From the NCBI RefSeq assembly GCF_025060755.1, contig NZ_JANYUY010000002.1:218636-282635 (forward strand): a stretch of 64,000 nt of DNA, read 5' to 3'. Below the pieces are notes generated by a model that was given only the letters and a program-made list of their open reading frames with translations, made no database searches and was not told the origin of the DNA. This document shows positions 58,163 through 64,000 of this stretch, in pieces (position 1 is the first letter of the stretch; each line of letters begins with the position of its first letter). A program made the translations under genes and the position numbers. This DNA comes from Paenibacillus doosanensis. Lineage in GTDB: Bacteria > Bacillota > Bacilli > Paenibacillales > NBRC-103111.

Positions 58163-59104
58163 TTATTCCATATCGTCCATTTCTTCGGACAACGATTCGG
58201 TCAGCTTGTTCGTAAACTGCAGCGCGGCATTGTAGCCCATCCGCTTCAGCCTGAAATTCATCGCCGCCACCTCGATAATAACCGCAAGGTTTCGTCCGGG
58301 ACGGACGGGAATCGTGACCAGCGGCACCGCGGTATCGATAATTTGCGTCGTTTCCTCATCGAGCCCCAGCCGGTCGTACTGCTTGTCCTGCTGCCAGGTT
58401 TCCAGGCGGATGACTACCGATATTTTCTTCACATTGCGCACGGCTCCCGCACCGAACAAGGTCATCACGTTGATGATGCCGACGCCGCGGATTTCCAGCA
58501 GGTGACGGATCAATTCCGGCGCGTTCCCGTTCAATATATGGTCGGCCGTCTGACGAATCTCGACCGCGTCGTCGGCGATCAGGCGATGGCCCCGCTTGAC
58601 GAGCTCCAGCGCCGTTTCGCTCTTCCCGATGCCGCTGCTGCCGGTAATCAGCATCCCGATGCCGTAGACGTCGACCAGAACGCCGTGAATCGTAGTAGAC
58701 GGAGCCAGCTTGTTTTCCAGAAAACCTGTGATGCGGCTAGCCAGGATGGTCGTTGACGTTTTAGTACGCAGCACCGGTATGTTGTAATCGTTGGCCGCGG
58801 CCAGCAGCTCGATCGGAACATCCAATCCCCGGCTGATCAAGATGCAAGGCGTATCTTCAGGCGCGCACAATCGTTTCATCCGGTCCATCCGCTCTTCCGA
58901 CGAGAGACCGTCGAAGAAGGTCAGCTCGGTTTTCCCGAGAATCTGCACCCGCTCCGTAGGATGGAATTCGTAATAGCCTGCCATTGCGAGTCCGGGGCGG
59001 TATAAATCCGCTACCGTAATAGGCCGCTTGAGACCGGCGTCGCCGCAAATCACTTCCAGGTGGAACTCTTGAACCAAGTCAGATACTTTCACTTTTCTAG
59101 CCAT
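58163..59104 (-). CDS. hprK: HPr kinase/phosphorylase
   Basis: A 313-residue bifunctional kinase/phosphorylase acting on Ser46 of HPr. Walker A GSSGIGKS (155-162), His140 in [11 protein letters not shown] and the signature [11 protein letters not shown]. It senses fructose-1,6-bisphosphate and phosphate and drives catabolite control with CcpA. AAGGAGAC precedes the ATG at 59104. Upstream of lgt by 36 bp. Confidence 0.97.
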   Translation of the reverse strand: MARKVKVSDLVQEFHLEVICGDAGLKRPITVADLYRPGLAMAGYYEFHPTERVQILGKTELTFFDGLSSEERMDRMKRLCAPEDTPCILISRGLDVPIELLAAANDYNIPVLRTKTSTTILASRITGFLENKLAPSTTIHGVLVDVYGIGMLITGSSGIGKSETALELVKRGHRLIADDAVEIRQTADHILNGNAPELIRHLLEIRGVGIINVMTLFGAGAVRNVKKISVVIRLETWQQDKQYDRLGLDEETTQIIDTAVPLVTIPVRPGRNLAVIIEVAAMNFRLKRMGYNAALQFTNKLTESLSEEMDDME

Positions 59105-59212
59105 CTCTGCTCCGTCTCCTTCGTTTTCCCAATAAACCCATCGTATAAAAAATAACCGGATAAATCAACCAACCATTAGGATTTGTCCCGGGGATTTGCC
59201 TAATTTGTGCAG

Positions 59213-60103
59213 CTACAGACGAAATTGCCTCACCTTTTGAATAAACATTTTGACCGCCATCGTCTCCGAGGCCGTTTTCCGGTCCTGAAGCATAATAAAG
59301 CTCCGCTTGTTTTTGGTCCCCTTGACCTGAATCCCGCACAACTCTCCCGCTTCAAGCTCTTTGCGCACAACCAGCTTCGACAGCATGGCAACACCGAGAC
59401 CTGCTGCGGCGGCCTCCTTCACCCCTTGATTGCTGTTAAACACATAGGAGCGTTTGACTGTTACGCCGATTTCCGCAATAAAATGGTCGCTGAAGGCTCT
59501 GGTGCCCGATCCGCTTTCGCGGAATACCCAGACCAGATCCTGCAGAACCTCCGGCTCCACCGTCTTGCGTGAGCACAGCGAATGCCCCGGATGGGCTACC
59601 AGCACCATTTCATCCTCCATAAAAGGGGGCGGCACCTGGATTTCCGCATAATCCACTTTTCCCTCCACCAAACCGATATCGAGCTCGTTGGCCCTTACGG
59701 CCTGAACGATCTCTTCCGTATTGGCTATAGTGACTTCTATATCGATCTGCGGATATTGGGAGGCGAATTCTGACAGCAGATGAGGCAGAATATATTCGCC
59801 GATCGTAAAGCTTGCGCCGACTTTGATCGCGCCGGTCACTTCGTCCCGCAGTAAATGGATTTCCTCCCTGGCCGTATCGTAGAGCGCCAGCATTTGTTTC
59901 GCATGTTTATATAAAATAGCGCCCGCTTCCGTCATCTTCACATGCTTGGGCGAGCGGTGAATGAGTTTAACGCCGAATTCATTTTCCAAGTTGCGAATGT
60001 GCAAACTGACCCCTGGCTGAGACAGATTAAGCAGCTCGGCCGCTCGGGAAAAGTTGCTTTGCTCCACTACCGTTACAAAAATTTTCATCGTATCGACCAT
60101 CAT
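59213..60103 (-). CDS. LysR-family regulator of the YeiH-type exporter
   Basis: A protein of about 297 residues: winged helix (FVTVVEQSNFSRAAELLNLS, QPGVSLHIRNLENEFGVKLI) and effector domain. It resembles CysL/YwfK-type regulators. It is divergent from the YeiH-family transporter gene and probably controls it. ATG at 60103 has GGAGG 9 nt upstream; the frame extends to 60190. Confidence 0.88.
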   Translation of the reverse strand: MMVDTMKIFVTVVEQSNFSRAAELLNLSQPGVSLHIRNLENEFGVKLIHRSPKHVKMTEAGAILYKHAKQMLALYDTAREEIHLLRDEVTGAIKVGASFTIGEYILPHLLSEFASQYPQIDIEVTIANTEEIVQAVRANELDIGLVEGKVDYAEIQVPPPFMEDEMVLVAHPGHSLCSRKTVEPEVLQDLVWVFRESGSGTRAFSDHFIAEIGVTVKRSYVFNSNQGVKEAAAAGLGVAMLSKLVVRKELEAGELCGIQVKGTKNKRSFIMLQDRKTASETMAVKMFIQKVRQFRL

Positions 60104-60331
60104 TTTGGACATCCTCCATACTTCCATCCCTTGTAACCCATTGTATCCGTTTACCCGCGGTTGAACAATCCCGCCGGGCGGCGGCTCCAATCATAACAAA
60201 TCCCAATAGTACGAATAGCATATCGGTATTTCCCTTTTTTTATGGAGCATCTTATAGTAAGAGGCGTAAAGAGCATGCATGTTTCTTTGATTCGATATAT
60301 CCAAACTGCACGACAAGGAGCGGATGCAAGC

Positions 60332-61375
60332 ATGAGTCAATCACAAGCTATATCTCTGCCCAATAAAAGCAAGCAAAACTTAGGCTTCGCGCTCGGAATC
60401 GGTCTCACCCTGCTCATTTCTTTAGCGGCCAAATTTTTATCCGGCTTCCCGTTTCTCAGCATTATGGGGCAGCTCGTCATCGCTATATTGATCGGAATCG
60501 TATGGCGCGCCGCCCTAGGCGTGCCTAGCCAGGTGATCGCGGGGACCAATTTCTCCAGCAAAAAGCTGCTTCGCCTGGGCATTATTTTGCTCGGCATGCG
60601 GCTGAATCTGATGGACATCGTCCATGCGGGCCCCAAAGTATTCCTTATAGCGGCGCTCGTTATCGCCTTTACGCTGTCCGTCGTCTACGGCCTGGCGCGG
60701 CTGTTCAAAGTCGAAAAAAGGCTGAGCATCCTGACCGCCTGTGGCACGGCGATTTGCGGGGCTGCCGCCGTTGTGGCCATAGCGCCGCAGATTAAGGCCA
60801 AGGACGACGAGACCGCTATCGGCGCCGCCATGGTAGCTATATTAGGAACCTTATTTACGCTGCTGTATACGTTCCTGTACCCTGTCATGGGCTTATCCGC
60901 TTTGGGCTACGGCATTTTCTCGGGGGCGACCCTCCATGAAATCGCTCATGTGATTGCGGCGGCCGCTCCCGGCGGCAACGACGCCGTAGACATGGCCGTA
61001 ATCGTCAAGCTGACCAGAGTCGCGCTGCTGGTTCCTGTCGCCATCCTGATCGGGATTTGGGCGAACCGTTCGGAACGGAAGGAACAAGGAGGAGGCAAAG
61101 CTTCCTGGAAATCGATACCGATTCCCTGGTTTATCTTCGGCTTCCTTATCGTTAGCGGAATCAATTCGTTCGGCATCATCCCCGCGGCGGCAGCAAGCAA
61201 TATCGTCATTATCGCCTATCTGCTTATTGCTATGGCTATGGCCGGTCTCGGTTTGAATGTCGATTTGGTTACGTTCCGCAAGCTCGGCATGAAGTCGTTC
61301 GCCGCGGGACTCATCGGATCGGTTTTATTGTCCGGACTCGGCTTTATGCTCATTCACTTGCTTCATCTTACCTAG
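60332..61375 (+). CDS. YeiH/UPF0324-family putative sulfate exporter
   Basis: A 347-residue membrane protein with about ten helices ([55 protein letters not shown]). The family is annotated as a putative sulfate exporter but the substrate is not proven. Divergent from a CysL-like LysR regulator, which fits sulfur metabolism. ATG at 60332 has AAGGAG some 11 nt upstream; the frame extends to 60242. Confidence 0.85.
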   Translation: MSQSQAISLPNKSKQNLGFALGIGLTLLISLAAKFLSGFPFLSIMGQLVIAILIGIVWRAALGVPSQVIAGTNFSSKKLLRLGIILLGMRLNLMDIVHAGPKVFLIAALVIAFTLSVVYGLARLFKVEKRLSILTACGTAICGAAAVVAIAPQIKAKDDETAIGAAMVAILGTLFTLLYTFLYPVMGLSALGYGIFSGATLHEIAHVIAAAAPGGNDAVDMAVIVKLTRVALLVPVAILIGIWANRSERKEQGGGKASWKSIPIPWFIFGFLIVSGINSFGIIPAAAASNIVIIAYLLIAMAMAGLGLNVDLVTFRKLGMKSFAAGLIGSVLLSGLGFMLIHLLHLT

Positions 61376-61391
61376 TCATGAATTACAAAAT

Positions 61392-61418
61392 AGCCCCACT
61401 AAGTGGGGCCTTGATTTT
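61392..61418 (+). terminator. Intrinsic terminator after the YeiH gene
   Basis: GCCCCACT and AGTGGGGC form an 8-bp stem followed by a partial T-run. A second perfect hairpin (TGAATATACTTC, 61418-61429, with GAAGTATATTCA, 61449-61460) lies behind it. Confidence 0.7.
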
Positions 61419-61473
61419 GAATATACTTCAGTACTTTGCGGGGAGCCCGAAGTATATTCAGCTCTATATCGCC

Positions 61474-61502
61474 AAAAAAGGCCAGTCGAGACGACTGGCC
61501 TT
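61474..61502 (-). terminator. Intrinsic terminator after the MsmX/UgpC-type gene
   Basis: GGCCAGTCG and CGACTGGCC with TTTTTT at the minus-strand end, between convergent genes. Confidence 0.85.
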
Positions 61503-61514
61503 CATTATTTGCAA

Positions 61515-62639
61515 TTAGCTGTTAATAAGAATCGACAATGTCGTTTGTTGATCGAAGAAGTGAACTTTATTCATGTCGATCGCCAATTTTACGTTCGTAC
61601 CTTCTTTGAAGCCTGCGCGTCCGTCTACGCGAGCGACTATGCTGTTTTTGCCGATGCCGTTCAGGTACAAGAACATTTCGTGACCCAAGTTCTCGGCAAC
61701 CTCAACGTGAGAATTCACGATGGAGTTAGGCGATGCTTCCAAGAATACAGGCTCTTCGTGGAAATCCTCAGGACGAACGCCCATAACGATTTCTTTGCCT
61801 ACATAGCCTTTTTCGCGAAGAATTTTAGCTTTGCCTTCAGGCACTTCCACGTTCACTCCGCTTGTTTTGAAGTACAAGCCGCCGCCTTGCTCAGCCAAGG
61901 AGCCGGTAACGAAGTTCATGGACGGGGAGCCGATGAAGCCCGCAACGAACATGTTCGTAGGGAAGTTGTAGATCTCTTCCGGCGTAGCCGCTTGTTGAAT
62001 AATCCCTTTATCCATAACGACGATACGGTCGCCCATCGTCATCGCTTCTGTTTGGTCATGCGTTACGTAGATGATTGTCGTTTCAAGACGTTTGTGCAGT
62101 TTGCTGATTTCGGCGCGCATTTGTACGCGCAATTTGGCGTCCAAGTTGGACAAAGGTTCGTCCATCAAGAATACTTGAGGTTCGCGGACGATCGCGCGGC
62201 CCAAGGCAACGCGCTGACGCTGACCACCGGAAAGTGCTTTTGGCTTACGATCCAGCAAATGCTCGATGTCGAGAATTTTCGCAGCTTCGCGTACGCGAGC
62301 GTCGATGTCGGCTTTTTTGAACTTACGAAGCTTCAAACCGAAAGCCATGTTTTGATACACGTTCATGTGCGGATACAAAGCGTAAGATTGGAAAACCATC
62401 GCGATGTCGCGGTCTTTAGGTGCAACGTCGTTTACCAAACGGTCGCCAATGTAAAGTTCGCCTTCAGTGATTTCTTCCAAACCTGCAATCATACGAAGAG
62501 TTGTGGACTTACCGCAACCGGATGCGCCGACAAGAACCAAAAACTCTTTATCTTTGATTTCAAGATGAAAATCTTTCACCGTCGCTTCTTCAGCACCTGC
62601 GTATCTTTTAACGATGTGGTTTAAACGTACACCTGCCAT
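61515..62639 (-). CDS. msmX: Sugar ABC transporter ATP-binding protein (MsmX/UgpC type)
   Basis: A 374-residue ATPase: Walker [11 protein letters not shown]-loop, signature LSGGQRQR, Walker [13 protein letters not shown], then a regulatory C-terminal domain with TOBE fold. In Bacillus MsmX energises several sugar importers that lack their own ATPase, so it could serve the importer whose binding protein opens the window. Followed by a strong terminator. An inverted repeat upstream (TTTTGTGA/TCACAAAA, 62700-62728) may regulate it. Confidence 0.93.
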   Translation of the reverse strand: MAGVRLNHIVKRYAGAEEATVKDFHLEIKDKEFLVLVGASGCGKSTTLRMIAGLEEITEGELYIGDRLVNDVAPKDRDIAMVFQSYALYPHMNVYQNMAFGLKLRKFKKADIDARVREAAKILDIEHLLDRKPKALSGGQRQRVALGRAIVREPQVFLMDEPLSNLDAKLRVQMRAEISKLHKRLETTIIYVTHDQTEAMTMGDRIVVMDKGIIQQAATPEEIYNFPTNMFVAGFIGSPSMNFVTGSLAEQGGGLYFKTSGVNVEVPEGKAKILREKGYVGKEIVMGVRPEDFHEEPVFLEASPNSIVNSHVEVAENLGHEMFLYLNGIGKNSIVARVDGRAGFKEGTNVKLAIDMNKVHFFDQQTTLSILINS

Positions 62640-62699
62640 GGTTTTATTCCCCCTACGGATTTAGTATCAAGTTATACTGTTATCTTACCGTAGGAACGG

Positions 62700-62728
62700 T
62701 TTTGTGACTATGCACAATCTTCACAAAA
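62700..62728. promoter_or_regulatory. Inverted repeat between msmX and the CdaR-like gene
   Basis: TTTTGTGA and TCACAAAA, exact arms of 8 bp with a 13-bp spacer, 61 bp upstream of msmX. It may be an operator of msmX or a weak terminator of the upstream regulator gene. Confidence 0.4.
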
Positions 62729-62731
62729 AAA

Positions 62732-63847
62732 TCACTTTCTTTTCGTTACTTTGTACAATAGTAATGCAATCTTCACAAGCACCGCGTCATTGAAGGTCCG
62801 AACATCCAATCCCGTCTCCTGCTTGAACTTGTCAAGCCGGTACAACAGCGTATTGCGGTGGATGTACAGTTTCTTGGCCGTTTCGCTGACGTTGCAGTCC
62901 AATTGGAAAAACTGCTCCAGCGTCGTCATCGTCTCCGCATCCAGCGCCGAATCCAGCCTCTTCAGCACGCGTTCGAGAAAACCCGCTTTCTCCGCTTCGG
63001 GAATCAGATGAATCAGCTTCTCCAGCTGCAGCATCCACGGAAGATGCATATTGCTTCCCATATGATAGGTTCTTCCCAGCATCATCGTTTCCCTCAGCTG
63101 AAGCACGGTCGCATATAACGATTTGGCGGGAGTCATCGGATAATGGATCGCCAGATGGCATTCCCCGACCCACTCGTTCTCCAGCATTTCGTGAAGTCCG
63201 TAGCCGACGGCGGCCAGCGTATCCTCCAGCGTGTCCTCCTCGCCGTACTCGCGTTCATCCGTCGTATCCATGGACAGCATTTTCTCGGAACCCAGGATGA
63301 GCCACTCCTTGTCCATTAACGGAATTAAGATCATCTCCGCGTCAAAGAACGATTCCAGCAGCTTCTTTAATTCCTGGTAGCTGACTCTCCTGGATTGCGA
63401 ATAATCCCCGTACAGCAAAATCGGGATTTTCGTCGAATAGAGCGACAGCTGCGCTACCAGCGCATCCGGCATTTCCGCATTGGTTAGCCCGAGATCCTGC
63501 TGCTGCTTGAACCAATCCCTTACCATACCGGCCTTTCGTTCTTCCTCGCTGGCGGCCGGCACCGCTTTCTTATCCTGGGCGCGTCTAGTATCCAGCATCA
63601 TCTCTACGAGCTTACGCTCCGCCTGATTCAATCTGGCGGCATCGATAGACAGAACAAGCGCATCCTGCTGCTCCTTGTGAACGAGAAACACGATCTGCCC
63701 CTCGTACTGCAAGCTTTTGGGCGGCGCTCCCTTGCCCTTGGCCTCCGTATCGGCTTCACGCAGCCACTGCTCAAAGGTCCACCTCGATAGTCTTACGGGT
63801 CCTTCAAAAATCTGTTCCAGCTGTTGTCTGAGCGGTTCCCAGTCCAT
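62732..63847 (-). CDS. CdaR/PucR-like transcriptional regulator
   Basis: A 371-residue regulator with a C-terminal PucR-type helix-turn-helix (CNVSETAKKLYIHRNTLLYR) and a long N-terminal sensing region with no recognised ligand site. ATG at 63847 follows GGGAG by 7 nt. It lies just upstream of msmX (about 90 bp between) and may control it, though this is inference. Confidence 0.8.
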   Translation of the reverse strand: MDWEPLRQQLEQIFEGPVRLSRWTFEQWLREADTEAKGKGAPPKSLQYEGQIVFLVHKEQQDALVLSIDAARLNQAERKLVEMMLDTRRAQDKKAVPAASEEERKAGMVRDWFKQQQDLGLTNAEMPDALVAQLSLYSTKIPILLYGDYSQSRRVSYQELKKLLESFFDAEMILIPLMDKEWLILGSEKMLSMDTTDEREYGEEDTLEDTLAAVGYGLHEMLENEWVGECHLAIHYPMTPAKSLYATVLQLRETMMLGRTYHMGSNMHLPWMLQLEKLIHLIPEAEKAGFLERVLKRLDSALDAETMTTLEQFFQLDCNVSETAKKLYIHRNTLLYRLDKFKQETGLDVRTFNDAVLVKIALLLYKVTKRK

Positions 63848-63883
63848 ACCCGAACTCCCAACGTAAGTGTATTTAGGGCTTGC

Positions 63884-64000
63884 TGAACAAATCAAAAATT
63901 CAACAGTAACAAGGGTTTGGCGCCTCTTTTGTCGAATTTAGGTGCAAGGAAAACGAAGGCTAACCCGTGAAAAACCTTGCACTTGGAGGCGTCCGAATTG
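63884..64000. repeat. Inverted-repeat region at window edge (possible IS end)
   Basis: GGTGCAAGG and CCTTGCAC pair around about 30 nt, and CGCCTC and GAGGCG pair outside them. The sequence GGGCTTGCTGAACAAATCAA resembles the ends of some IS1182-type elements, but the rest lies outside the window, so this is only a guess. Confidence 0.3.

Noticed and set aside
59097..59339. An 80-codon frame between hprK and the LysR gene
   Set aside because: Most of it overlaps the LysR coding end and the rest is the hprK leader. The hydrophobic stretch [15 protein letters not shown] is curious but there is no start codon or ribosome site for it.

Overview
The window is a chromosomal segment of a Firmicute most like Paenibacillus (Paenibacillaceae). 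Pointers are the glycolytic run cggR-gap-pgk-tpi-gpmI-eno followed by secG-rnr-smpB-ssrA, the hprK-lgt-ppaX cluster, the whiA-yvcK-rapZ cluster with an HPr-like gene, SLH-domain and copper-amine-oxidase-N-type wall proteins, and CtsR, CggR and Fur-type operators. The window opens inside a lipoprotein gene for sugar uptake and ends just past the start of a CdaR/PucR-like regulator.

Region 1 (1-2.4 kb): a sugar-binding lipoprotein (partial) with a divergent AraC regulator. Region 2 (about 2.4-20.2 kb) is an accessory island lying 3' of the tmRNA gene (ssrA, 20155-20516, minus strand). It is full of broken genes: an internally deleted YfbR-like gene, an SLH gene fragment, a histidine kinase fragment and a HigB-type toxin with three stops. 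It also holds two insertion sequences (IS3 and IS630), a Doc/AbrB-type toxin-antitoxin pair, an XRE antitoxin, and a possible ADP-ribosyltransferase-fold toxin with its partner. The island is punctuated by at least eight degenerate copies of the 3' half of ssrA. Several carry the same insert of about 110 bp in the T arm, and two insert-containing units form a 209-211 bp tandem repeat abutting the real tmRNA gene. These look like scars of repeated integrations at ssrA. In the same island lies an unusual cassette: a complete sigma-70-like factor fused to a ParB domain, a second gene repeating only the ParB part, and a DUF3800 gene. A perfect 17-bp inverted repeat abuts the promoter of the fusion gene.

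Region 3 (20.6-35.2 kb): smpB, rnr, secG, an M50-type membrane protease with a possible structured RNA leader, the glycolytic operon under CggR, a LysR regulator whose promoter carries a perfect Fur box, a tRNA-Arg(CCG), and clpP under a CtsR box. Region 4 (35.3-39.7 kb): an ECF sigma / anti-sigma / membrane-anchored effector operon and a secreted copper-amine-oxidase-N-domain protein. Region 5 (39.8-47.1 kb): HPr-like, whiA, yvcK, rapZ, ROK glucokinase, trxB and a large TPR protein.

Region 6 (47.2-55.8 kb): a PRPP synthetase next to the histidine operon hisZ-G-D-B-H-F-IE. The usual hisA between hisH and hisF is missing. A HisA of the eukaryotic HIS6 type is encoded upstream, at the end of the hprK-lgt-ppaX-acyltransferase cluster. 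Region 7 (55.8-64 kb): that cluster, a LysR/YeiH divergent pair, an MsmX/UgpC-type ATPase able to energise sugar importers, and the CdaR-like regulator. HprK and an HPr with both His15 and Ser46 occur in the same window, as expected for Firmicute carbon control.
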